Below are positions 19,024 to 27,184 of a DNA stretch of 64,000 nt, piece by piece. The stretch covers positions 1-64,000 of the forward strand of contig JAGXQV010000051.1 in assembly GCA_018336195.1 (NCBI GenBank), given 5' to 3'. A program made the translations under genes and the position numbers. Below the pieces are notes generated by a model. It was not told where the DNA came from, searched no databases, and worked only from the letters and a program-made list of their open reading frames with translations. The stretch comes from Sulfuricella sp. GTDB taxonomy: Bacteria; Pseudomonadota; Gammaproteobacteria; Burkholderiales; Sulfuricellaceae. Within the stretch, counting starts at the first letter, position 1. Each line of letters starts with the position of its first letter.

Positions 19024-20973
19024 TTAGTGAGCGGAAGCCGCCTCGGCATGAATGCCGGTGTTTTGGCGGACATACAGCTCATCCCACATTTCTTCGGAGC
19101 GCTTGTCGCGGGTCAACAAGGAACCCAGGATCACGCACAGGAAGCCCAGCGGGATGGAAATCAGGCCAGGGTTCTTGAGTTCGATCATGGGCTTCTCCAG
19201 GCCAACCATGCTGGTGGTTTGTCCCTTGAAGGTGTCCAGATCCTTCTTGGCGCCGGCAATCGCTTTCTTCACGCCGCCCAGATCCTTCTCCAGCTTGGCT
19301 TTTTCGGCATCGTCGGCGGCTACGGCAAGCTTCGCCATCAGGCCTTCTTCCTTGGCCAGCGCACCCGCTATCGCCGGTTTGCCGTCCTTGGCGGGAACGC
19401 CTTCCAACACCTTGTTGGCAGCGGCGATCTTGGCCAGCGGATAAGTCATGTTGGGCGATACCATCACCAGGGCGATAGCGCTGATTGCGCCGACCAACAT
19501 GCCGAGCACCACGCCGGTGGTGTTGCACTTCTTCCAGTAGAGCGTCAGGAACACCGCCGGCAGGTTGCCGGAAGCGGCCACCGCGAAGGCCAGTGCCACC
19601 AGGTGGGCCACGTTCTGGCCCTTGGCCAGGATACCCACCACAATCGCCATGATGCCGACGATAACCGACGAAACACGTGCTGCCATCACCTGCTCTTGCG
19701 GGGTGGCATGTTCGCCCTTGATGACGCCGACGTAAATGTCGTGCGCCATTGCGGAAGCGGCTGCCAGCACCAGGCCGGCCACCACCGCCACGATGGTGGC
19801 GAAAGCGACGGCTGCGACGAAGGCGAGGAACAGGTTACCCAGCCAGGAATCCGGGCCGCCGCCAACAAATTGGGCGAGCAGCGGGCCGGCCATGTTGCCA
19901 CCCTTGTCGATGGAGATGATCTTGGCTGCGCCGACGTTCATCGCGGCACCCATACCCAGGAACAGGGTCAACACGTAGAAACCGCCGATGATCGCCATTG
20001 CCCAGATCACCGATTTACGTGCGTCCTGTGCCGTCGGCACGGTGAAAAAGCGCATCAGGATGTGCGGCATACCGGCGGTACCCAGAACCAGCGCCATCCC
20101 TAAGGAAATCTGGTCGATCGGGTTCTTGAGGAACAGGCCCGGCTCCAGGAAGCGCTGGCCGAGTTCTTCCGGCGTCATGTTGGTGGCGGCGTCGCCGATC
20201 AGCTTGGCAACCTGGCCTTGCACCTTGGGATCAGCCACGACCGCGCTGAGGAAGCCCGGCAGCGAAAAGCCGTATTGGCCCCAGGTGAACAGCACCAGCA
20301 GGATGGATGCGGCCACCAGCAGCACGGCCTTGATGATCTGCACCCAGGTGGTTGCCTTCATGCCGCCGAACACCACATAGGACAGCATCAGGATGCCCAC
20401 GCCGATCACCGAGACTTCGTAATCGATGCCGATCAGGGTCTTGATGAGCACGCCGCCACCGACCATTTGTGCGGTCAGGTAGAAGGTCGAGACGGTGATG
20501 GTCGACAGCGCCGCCACGGTCTTGGAAGCCTTGGGGTCATTGCGGAACGCCAGTACGTCGCCCAGCGTGTATTTGCCGATGTTGCGGCACGGTTCGGCGA
20601 TCACCAGCAGCACGGTGATGTAAGCCACCAGCCAGCCCACCGAATACATGAAGCCGTCGTAACCGTACAGCGAGATCAGGCCGGCGATACCGAGGAACGA
20701 CGCGGCGGACAGGTAGTCGCCGGCAATCGCCCAGCCGTTCTGCACGCCGGTCACGGAGCGACCGGCAGCGTAGAACTCGGAAGTGGTGTGGGTTTGACGA
20801 GCCGCCACGTAGGTCACGTACATGGTGACGCAGATGATTGCGCCGAACACCGCGAAGGTCATCCATTTGAACTTGTCTTCCACCGCACCGTCAGCGCCGA
20901 ACGCCGCGGTGCACAGCAGGAAGGCTGCCAGGCCAAGACCGGCCGGCCAGTATTTCTTCAGGGTTTGAGTCAT
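19024..20973 (-). CDS. actP: cation/acetate symporter ActP
   Basis: A 649-residue inner-membrane symporter of the SSS family that takes up acetate and other short monocarboxylates with a cation. It opens with a signal-like hydrophobic segment (10-28). The family stretch YAAGRSVTGVQNGWAIAGDY is followed by SLYGYDGFMYSVGW, with 13-14 helices in all. A lysine/aspartate-rich loop near residues 520-600 is longer than in E. coli ActP (549). It follows the DUF485 gene with one base between stop and start; the ATG at 20973 was chosen for that coupling. A two-component system is divergent. Confidence 0.92.
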   Translation of the reverse strand: MTQTLKKYWPAGLGLAAFLLCTAAFGADGAVEDKFKWMTFAVFGAIICVTMYVTYVAARQTHTTSEFYAAGRSVTGVQNGWAIAGDYLSAASFLGIAGLISLYGYDGFMYSVGWLVAYITVLLVIAEPCRNIGKYTLGDVLAFRNDPKASKTVAALSTITVSTFYLTAQMVGGGVLIKTLIGIDYEVSVIGVGILMLSYVVFGGMKATTWVQIIKAVLLVAASILLVLFTWGQYGFSLPGFLSAVVADPKVQGQVAKLIGDAATNMTPEELGQRFLEPGLFLKNPIDQISLGMALVLGTAGMPHILMRFFTVPTAQDARKSVIWAMAIIGGFYVLTLFLGMGAAMNVGAAKIISIDKGGNMAGPLLAQFVGGGPDSWLGNLFLAFVAAVAFATIVAVVAGLVLAAASAMAHDIYVGVIKGEHATPQEQVMAARVSSVIVGIMAIVVGILAKGQNVAHLVALAFAVAASGNLPAVFLTLYWKKCNTTGVVLGMLVGAISAIALVMVSPNMTYPLAKIAAANKVLEGVPAKDGKPAIAGALAKEEGLMAKLAVAADDAEKAKLEKDLGGVKKAIAGAKKDLDTFKGQTTSMVGLEKPMIELKNPGLISIPLGFLCVILGSLLTRDKRSEEMWDELYVRQNTGIHAEAASAH

Positions 20974-20974
20974 C

Positions 20975-21298
20975 TTATTTCGCTCCCATGTTATGTGCGT
21001 CTTTGATGATCGCAGCAGCCATTTCATCGAATTCGGCATTGGCGCGCTTGGCGTAAACGCCGGCGATGGTCCATGCCACGACGAATTCGGACAGAGCGAA
21101 GAGGATGCCGATATTCACCGGACCCCACACCTTGACCTTGAACAGATCGGTGAAATAAGCAGCACCGATCGGCAGCAGGAAGTAATAAATGATCGAAAAA
21201 ATCATCAGCCCCCACAGGAAACTGGTTTTCTTGCGGTGCAACTCCTGGAACCTCGGGTCTGCATCGATTGCAGCCCAGTTCATTTCTGGTTTTGACAT
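20975..21298 (-). CDS. DUF485 inner-membrane protein (YjcH-like)
   Basis: A 107-residue protein with two membrane helices (about 29-50 and 62-84). In enterobacteria DUF485 (YjcH) is encoded directly before actP and is co-expressed with it; the same arrangement is seen here. The start at 21298 (MSKPEMNW) is preceded by a GGAGGG-like ribosome site. The probable role is as an accessory to ActP. Confidence 0.9.
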   Translation of the reverse strand: MSKPEMNWAAIDADPRFQELHRKKTSFLWGLMIFSIIYYFLLPIGAAYFTDLFKVKVWGPVNIGILFALSEFVVAWTIAGVYAKRANAEFDEMAAAIIKDAHNMGAK

Positions 21299-21441
21299 TT
21301 CGTACCCTCCATTTAAAATTGCGACGAAACGATATGATCCCCACGGAGCGGGGGATACACTGTGCACAGTAGCGGTGCATGCTTACGCGAATCTTACTGG
21401 GAGAGCCATTTGGGTCACATGTCTTATAGAGGTATCGCGCA

Positions 21442-22116
21442 GTGCGCATCCTGATCGTCGAAGACGACGAAGTGCTGCTCGACGGATTGTGCCAGGCCAT
21501 GCGCCATTCCGGCCACGCCGTGGATTGCGTGGGCAACGGCAAGGATGCGGTGCATGTCCTGCAAGGCGAGGTCTACGACCTGGTGATTCTCGACCTCGGC
21601 CTGCCCAAACTCGACGGATTTTCGGTGCTGCGCAACCTGCGCGGCCACAACCAGACCGTGCCGGTCATCATCCTCACCGCCCGCGAAAGCGTGGACGACC
21701 GGGTCAAGGGTCTCGACCTGGGGGCCGACGATTACATGACCAAGCCCTTCAGCCTGCCGGAACTGGAAGCCCGCGTGCGCGCCCTGCTGCGCCGCGGCCA
21801 GTGTGGCGCCAATCCGCTCATCACCTGCGGCGCGCTGGCTTACGACAGCGTGGGGCGGCGCGTCACCCTCAACGGCGAACGCCTGGAACTCACCTCGCGC
21901 GAAACCGGCGTCCTGGAAATCCTCCTGTCCCGCGCCGGGCGGGTGGTCAGCAAGGACCAGTTGATCGAACACCTGTACAGCTACGCCGAAGAAGCCACCG
22001 GCAACGCCATCGAAGTCTACATCCACCGGCTGCGCAAGAAAGTCGAAGCCGCCGGGGTGACGATCCGTACCATCCGTGGCCTGGGTTATCTGATGGACAA
22101 GGCCAGTAATGGGTGA
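21442..22116 (+). CDS. OmpR-family response regulator (TctD/QseB-type)
   Basis: A 224-residue regulator. The receiver domain covers 1-115 with phosphoacceptor Asp51 (VILDLGLPKLDG), acidic residues in VEDDE and Lys in MTKPF. The OmpR winged helix occupies about 125-220 (LTSRETGVLEILLSRAGRVVSKDQL, IEVYIHRLRKK). It is divergent from DUF485-actP and overlaps the start of the histidine kinase. TctD-like systems control carboxylate uptake genes, so acetate transport is the likely target (inference from position). Confidence 0.93.
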   Translation: MRILIVEDDEVLLDGLCQAMRHSGHAVDCVGNGKDAVHVLQGEVYDLVILDLGLPKLDGFSVLRNLRGHNQTVPVIILTARESVDDRVKGLDLGADDYMTKPFSLPELEARVRALLRRGQCGANPLITCGALAYDSVGRRVTLNGERLELTSRETGVLEILLSRAGRVVSKDQLIEHLYSYAEEATGNAIEVYIHRLRKKVEAAGVTIRTIRGLGYLMDKASNG

Positions 22117-23570
22117 TGAGTAATGGGGAATGGGCAAAACCCATCACCCATCACCCATCACCCATCACCCATCACCCATCACCCGTGAACGACATCCATT
22201 CCCTGCGCACCCACCTGATGAACTGGCTGTTCACGCCGCTGTTCGTCCTGTGGATATTCAGTACCGCGTCGGGTTACATGGCCACCCTCAATTTCGCCAA
22301 CAAACCTTACGACTTGGCCCTGCTCGAACGCGCCCAGGCGCTCGGCGAGCAACTCGGCCTGGGGAGCGGCAAGGAGCGCCTGAACAGCCGGATCACCCTG
22401 CCCGAGAACACCATTGCCGGGATCAAGGATCAAGTCTATTACTCGGTCTCCACGGCGGACGGCAAGCATCTGGCCGGTAATGCCACCCTGCCGCGCCCGC
22501 CGGCGTCATTGAGCGCAAAGAAAGGCCCGGTGTTCAGCGATACCTCGCGCAAGGATGAAAAGCTGCGCATGGTCACGCTCCACTATCCCTATTCGGGGGG
22601 CGGCGAAATCCTCCTGCAAATGGCGGAAACCGTGGGCAAGCGCCAGGATCTGGCGCGCGGCATCCTCGGCAACATCGTCATCCCCCAGATTCTCCTGATC
22701 CTGATGGCGGCGGGCGCGGTGTGGTATGCCTTGAAGCGCGGCCTGGCGCCGCTCGAACACCTGCGCCAGGGCGTCGAGCGGCGCTCGCGCGACGACCTGA
22801 GCCACCTCGACGAAAGCCGCGCTCCCGAGGAAGTGCGCCCCTTGATCCGCGCCGTCAACGACCTGCTGGAGCGCCTCAACCGCGTCGTCGAATCGCAAAA
22901 GCGCTTCGTCGCCGACGCCGCCCACCAGTTGCGCACCCCTTTCGCCGGCTTGAAAACCCAGGCCGAACTGGCGTTGCGCGAAGAGGACTCGGAACGCAAA
23001 CAGCACGCCCTGACGCAAATTCTCGCCGGCGCGGAACGCTGCAACCACCTAGTCAACCAGCTACTTTCGCTGGCCCGCAACGAACCCAACGCGCAACTGG
23101 TGGGCGCCCTGGAACCCCTGGAACTCAACAATCTGGCCCAGGAAACCACCATGCTGTGGGTGCCGCAGGCCCTGGAAAAACACATCGACCTGGGCTTCGA
23201 AGGCTTTCGCAAGGCAGTGCCGGTGCGCGGTGACGCGGTTTCCTTGCGCGAGATGATCGGCAACCTGCTCGACAACGCCATCCGCTATACCCCGCCGGGC
23301 GGCACCGTCACCCTGAGCGTCGGCTACGAATCGGGGGGCGGCGTGCTGCGGGTCGAAGACGACGGCCCCGGGATTCCCCCGGAACACCGCGATCAGGTTT
23401 TCGAACGTTTCTACCGGATTCTCGGCAGCGGCCAGAAAGGCAGCGGCCTGGGGCTGGCCATCGTCCGCGAAGTCGTCACGCTCCACGATGCCCGCATCGA
23501 ACTCGACTGCGGCAAGCAGGGCAAGGGCATGCTCGTCACCATCCGTTTCCCGCATCACCACGCTTTTTGA
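22113..23570 (+). CDS. TctE-type sensor histidine kinase
   Basis: A kinase with a 2CSK-type N-terminal sensor region flanked by two membrane helices (the first just after VNDIHSLRTHLMNW, the second near residues 185-205). A HAMP-like linker, a HisKA domain (histidine in VADAAHQLRTPFAGL) and a HATPase domain (NLLDNAIRYTPPGG, GPGIPPEHRDQVFERFY) follow. The frame opens at a GTG overlapping the regulator stop. Its first ~24 residues are encoded by a 7-bp tandem repeat (PITHHPSP twice). An alternative GTG at 22185, just after the repeat, begins where homology begins. Neither start has a strong ribosome site. Confidence 0.88.
   Translation: MMSNGEWAKPITHHPSPITHHPSPVNDIHSLRTHLMNWLFTPLFVLWIFSTASGYMATLNFANKPYDLALLERAQALGEQLGLGSGKERLNSRITLPENTIAGIKDQVYYSVSTADGKHLAGNATLPRPPASLSAKKGPVFSDTSRKDEKLRMVTLHYPYSGGGEILLQMAETVGKRQDLARGILGNIVIPQILLILMAAGAVWYALKRGLAPLEHLRQGVERRSRDDLSHLDESRAPEEVRPLIRAVNDLLERLNRVVESQKRFVADAAHQLRTPFAGLKTQAELALREEDSERKQHALTQILAGAERCNHLVNQLLSLARNEPNAQLVGALEPLELNNLAQETTMLWVPQALEKHIDLGFEGFRKAVPVRGDAVSLREMIGNLLDNAIRYTPPGGTVTLSVGYESGGGVLRVEDDGPGIPPEHRDQVFERFYRILGSGQKGSGLGLAIVREVVTLHDARIELDCGKQGKGMLVTIRFPHHHAF
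22140..22184. repeat. 7-bp tandem repeat CCCATCA, six copies
   Basis: Six perfect CCCATCA units (22140-22181) are followed by CCC. The array lies between the two possible start codons of the histidine kinase. Because 7 is not a multiple of 3, gain or loss of a unit would shift the frame from the upstream start. Just upstream, TGGGTGATGAG is partly complementary to the repeat. Confidence 0.95.
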
Positions 23571-23584
23571 CGGGGCAAAAAAAA

Positions 23585-23602
23585 CCGCCCGGGGGTGGGC
23601 GG
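23585..23602 (-). terminator. intrinsic terminator of dsrC
   Basis: A CCGCCC/GGGCGG stem is followed by eight T on the minus strand. It lies between the convergent kinase and dsrC genes. On the minus strand it ends the dsrC transcript. Confidence 0.72.
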
Positions 23603-23678
23603 CAAAGGGGAGAGATCGGGAATAACGGTGCTTATCGCTGTATCTGCGCAACGCGCAGCCCACAAGTCACCACTGTGA

Positions 23679-24011
23679 TTAAACGCAGCCGGTCGGCTTG
23701 GGCAACCCGGCGATCCGGCACGCCTGTTTGGCGGGGCCGTAAGGGAACAGCGCATACAGATATTTGGAATCGCCTTTTTCCGGGCCGTATTCGCGGGCCA
23801 TGGCTTTTTGCAGGAGACGGATGTTCGGTACCGTACCGCTGGCCGCATAGCCCTGGCGCAGGTAATGGATGACTTCCCAGTGATTGTTGGTCAACTCCAG
23901 TTTTTCCTTTGTGGCGATATTCTTCGCCAAGTCTTCCGACCAGAGCGAGAGATCGCGCAGGTAACCTTCCGAATCGGTTTCCACGGTAATGCCATTGATT
24001 TCGAATTCCAT
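23679..24011 (-). CDS. dsrC: DsrC/TusE-family sulfur carrier protein
   Basis: A 110-residue soluble protein with the DsrC fold (MEFEINGITVETDSEGYL, then NNHWEVIHYLRQGY). The flexible C-terminal arm keeps both redox cysteines, eleven residues apart, in ACRIAGLPKPTGCV. True DsrC needs both to carry a trisulfide; TusE keeps only the last one. That points to sulfur-compound metabolism rather than only tRNA thiolation. No dsrAB or other dsr gene is next to it, so this is an orphan copy. It has its own terminator and probably its own promoter. Confidence 0.92.
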   Translation of the reverse strand: MEFEINGITVETDSEGYLRDLSLWSEDLAKNIATKEKLELTNNHWEVIHYLRQGYAASGTVPNIRLLQKAMAREYGPEKGDSKYLYALFPYGPAKQACRIAGLPKPTGCV

Positions 24012-24107
24012 GATGCGGCTCCTTGTTGCGGGTTGTTTAGGTTTTGTTTCGAACTTGGAATAAGTTTAAATAACTTGAGCAAAACCGTCAACAATTATTT
24101 CAAAAAA

Positions 24108-24132
24108 AACGGCGCCCACCCAGGACGCCGTT
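24108..24132 (-). terminator. intrinsic terminator of the SulP gene
   Basis: An AACGGCG/CGCCGTT stem with an 11-base loop is followed by seven T on the minus strand, 20 bases after the SulP stop. Confidence 0.8.
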
Positions 24133-24152
24133 AAAGCCGCACTGCTAAGAGG

Positions 24153-26315
24153 TCAACGGCCGGCCGCCGCGAGCAAGGGGTAGCCCGCCGGCGGAGTGGC
24201 TTTGGCCGGCATATTGCAGAACAGGTCGTCCGCTGCCGTATCGCCGAGGCGCTCGTAAATGGCGGCGATGGCCTGATCCTCGGTGGCGAAGATATTCGCC
24301 TGGCCGATCAGTTCGAACAGGCCGGTGGCGTGCATCACGTCGAGGATCTGCTTCTTCAGGCCGGAAAAGACGATCTCCACGCCGGTTTCCCGCATGCGTT
24401 CCACCAGGTGATGCACTACTTCCTCGCCGGAGGCATCGAGCTGGTTGATGGCGTCGCCCACCACCAGCAGGTACTTGGCGTCGGGCTGGTTGGACACGGC
24501 TTCCAGCACGGTGTCCTCGAAATACGAGACGTTGGCGAAATACAGCGAGCCGTCGAAGCGCATGGCAATGATGTGCGGACTGGTGGGCAAGTCCGGGTTG
24601 ACCTTGATGTCGCGCAGGGTGCCGTCCTTGAAGCGTCCCAGCATGGCGACGCGCGGTTTCATGGTGCGGTACAGGTAGAGGACGATGGCCAGCGCCGCGC
24701 CGACCATGATGCCCTTGTCGAGGTGGGGCGCGGCGAGCAGGGTGATGACGAAAGTGGTCAGGGCGACGAAGCCGTCGGCGCGGCTCGCCTGCCAGGTGTG
24801 CTTGAGCGCCTTGGGGGTAATCAGACTGGTAACCGCCAGCAGGATGATGACCGCCAACACCGCCTTGGGCAGGTGGTAGAGGTAGGGGGTCAGGAACAGC
24901 AGGGTAACCGCCACGAACAGGCCGTTGAACACCGAGGCCAGGCCGGTCTTGGCGCCCGCCTGGAGATTGATGGCCGAGCCGGTGAACGAGCCGCACGACG
25001 GGTAGGCCTGGAAGAAGGCACCGCCGATGTTGGAAATGCCCTGGCCGATCAATTCCTGGTTCGGGTCGAGGCGCTGCTTGGTCTGCGCCGCCATCGCCTT
25101 GGCCATCGAGATGGTTTCCATGAAGGCCACCAGCGAGATGATCAACGCCGCCGAGAACAGCGCCAGGATGGCGTCGAAGCTCAGGGTGGGAAGACGGAAG
25201 GAGGGCAACCCGGCAGGGATGTTGCCGACCACGTCGCCGCCGCCGATCAGGCGCATTTCGCCTTTCTCGATTTTCTTGATGTGCCAGCTTCGACCGTCGG
25301 TTTCCACGTCGGGGGGCACCGCACCTTCCACGTACAGGGTGGCCGGCTCCTTTTCGGTGGCCTTGGCGCGCTCGAAATGCAGCCCTCGGATCTCGTGAAG
25401 GCGTGCCTTGTTCTGCGCTTCCAGGGTGGACACGTCGAGCTTGATGAGGTCGATCTGGTGACGCAGATCGGCGGCACCGCGCCAGTCCTTGGCTTTTTCC
25501 GCGCTGCGCAGTTGCGTGGATTTGGCGGTGATGTCGGTCATCAGGTCGTTGATCTGCTGGTCGGCGCCGGCAAAGCCGCTGACCAGTTGGCGCGCCTGCG
25601 GATCGGCGATCAGGTCGGGCTTGCCCTTGGTCTTGTGCTCGAAGCCAATCGCCACGCTGACCAGGGTAGTAATCACCACCGCAATCAGCACGCTGGGTTT
25701 GGGGGCGATTTTCTTCAGTCCCAGCATCAGCGCCAGGGCGAACACGGTCATCGCCAGGGTGGGCAGATGGGTCTGCGGCAGGTAGCCGAACATCTCCCAG
25801 ATATCGACCAGGAAGGAATCGCTGCGTCCCTTGGGGATGCCCAGCATCATATCGAGTTGCGACAGGGCGATGATGATCGCCGCCGCGTTCATGAATCCCA
25901 GGATCACCGGGTGCGACACGAAGTTGACGACGGTGCCGAGCTTGATCGCCCCCAGCGAGAACTGGATGACCCCGACCATCAGGGTAAGCAGCAGGGCCAG
26001 GGCGATGTAGTCATCGGTGAAGGGCACCGCCAGAGGCGTCACCGCCGCCGCGGTCATCAGGGAAACGATGGCCACCGGGCCGGAAAGCAGTTGCCGCGAG
26101 GAACCCCACATGGCGGCGAGAATCGCCGGGATGAACGCCGTATACAGGCCGAAATAAAGGGGTAGGCCGGAGAGTTGGGCATAGGCCATGGCCTTGGGCA
26201 CCAGCACCAGGCCGCCGGTAATGCCGGCGATCAGGTCGCCGCGCATCACGATGGCATTCACCGGAAACCATGAAAGAAAGGGGAAAAAACGCAGCAGCCG
26301 CATATTGGGATTCAT
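24153..26315 (-). CDS. SulP-family anion transporter with STAS domain and a coiled-coil insertion
   Basis: A 720-residue inner-membrane transporter. The SulP core has 10-14 helices (GLVLVPKAMAYAQLSGLPLYFGLY near the start), and a C-terminal STAS domain follows (VVGDAINQLDASGEEVVHHL). SulP proteins carry sulfate or bicarbonate. Between helices, roughly residues 230-370 form a hydrophilic insertion predicted as coiled coil (SAEKAKDWRGAADLRHQID region) followed by a small beta domain. The same insertion occurs in the SulP at 55686 but not in the one at 50146. The ATG at 26315 has AGGA eight bases upstream and is preferred over 26324. A divergent gamma carbonic anhydrase gene suggests bicarbonate as substrate. 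Confidence 0.88.
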   Translation of the reverse strand: MNPNMRLLRFFPFLSWFPVNAIVMRGDLIAGITGGLVLVPKAMAYAQLSGLPLYFGLYTAFIPAILAAMWGSSRQLLSGPVAIVSLMTAAAVTPLAVPFTDDYIALALLLTLMVGVIQFSLGAIKLGTVVNFVSHPVILGFMNAAAIIIALSQLDMMLGIPKGRSDSFLVDIWEMFGYLPQTHLPTLAMTVFALALMLGLKKIAPKPSVLIAVVITTLVSVAIGFEHKTKGKPDLIADPQARQLVSGFAGADQQINDLMTDITAKSTQLRSAEKAKDWRGAADLRHQIDLIKLDVSTLEAQNKARLHEIRGLHFERAKATEKEPATLYVEGAVPPDVETDGRSWHIKKIEKGEMRLIGGGDVVGNIPAGLPSFRLPTLSFDAILALFSAALIISLVAFMETISMAKAMAAQTKQRLDPNQELIGQGISNIGGAFFQAYPSCGSFTGSAINLQAGAKTGLASVFNGLFVAVTLLFLTPYLYHLPKAVLAVIILLAVTSLITPKALKHTWQASRADGFVALTTFVITLLAAPHLDKGIMVGAALAIVLYLYRTMKPRVAMLGRFKDGTLRDIKVNPDLPTSPHIIAMRFDGSLYFANVSYFEDTVLEAVSNQPDAKYLLVVGDAINQLDASGEEVVHHLVERMRETGVEIVFSGLKKQILDVMHATGLFELIGQANIFATEDQAIAAIYERLGDTAADDLFCNMPAKATPPAGYPLLAAAGR

Positions 26316-26513
26316 GAAAACCATCCTGGAAATTGTTGCTCAAGACCAACCCGATAAAATACACTTGTTGCAATTTTAAACATGCACGATACAAATTGCA
26401 GCTTAGGATTATAGCGTCACCTTTTCCGGGATACCCAAGAAATAATTTATGGGTGCATTGCCGTTTATTTATGAAAATGATTTACTTGAAACCTTCAGAT
26501 TCGAGGCCGAACC

Positions 26514-27074
26514 ATGATTCGAAAAAACCCCAACGGCGACCTGCCGGTCATTCACGAAACCGCTTATGTCGACAACACCGCGATCATTTGCGGCAAGGTC
26601 GTCATCCATGAGAACGTTTTCATCGGTCCCTACGCAGTGATCCGCGCCGACGAAGTGGACGACGACGGCGAGATGGAGCCGATCGTCATCGGCGCCCATT
26701 CCAACATCCAGGACGGCGTGGTGATCCACTCCAAGGCCGGCGGCTTGGTGAAAATCGGCGAATACACCTCGATCGCCCACCGCTCCATCGTCCACGGCCC
26801 GTGCGTGGTGGGCGACCACGTCTTCATCGGCTTCAACTCGGTGCTGTTCAACTGCGACGTGGGCGACCGCTCGGTGGTGCGCCACAACTCGGTGGTGGAA
26901 GGCTGCAACATTCCCCCCGGCTTCTACATCCCCTCCACCACCAACATCCATTCCTGCTCCGACCTTTGCCACATCGAACAGGTGTCGCCGCAGGCCGCCG
27001 ACTTCTCGGAATCGGTGGCGCGCGCCAATCACGAGTTGGTGAAGGGCTACAAGAAATTGCAGAACGAGTTTTGA
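26514..27074 (+). CDS. gamma-class carbonic anhydrase-like protein
   Basis: A 186-residue left-handed beta-helix protein with hexapeptide repeats (IGPYAVI, IGAHSNI, VGDHVFI). Likely metal-binding histidines lie in DGVVIHSKAG and IAHRSIVHGPC, the arrangement of the Cam/CamH/CcmM family, so reversible CO2 hydration is the probable reaction. The C-terminal helix is typical. It is divergent from a SulP transporter with a 198-base shared promoter region, which suggests a joint role in inorganic-carbon handling. Some homologues are inactive scaffolds, so activity is not certain. Confidence 0.86.
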   Translation: MIRKNPNGDLPVIHETAYVDNTAIICGKVVIHENVFIGPYAVIRADEVDDDGEMEPIVIGAHSNIQDGVVIHSKAGGLVKIGEYTSIAHRSIVHGPCVVGDHVFIGFNSVLFNCDVGDRSVVRHNSVVEGCNIPPGFYIPSTTNIHSCSDLCHIEQVSPQAADFSESVARANHELVKGYKKLQNEF

Positions 27075-27184
27075 GGGGGCGCCCCGGGAGCCGCTGGCTC
27101 CTGTTGATTATGGGGGCCATTAATCGGGGCTTGTTCTGGCCGGACGACTGTTGTGGAAGGCCGGAGGACGAGGTGCTGGCCTGC

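Noticed and set aside
22140-22184. CCCATCA array considered as a CRISPR
   Set aside because: Units are 7 bp with no spacers and lie in a coding junction.
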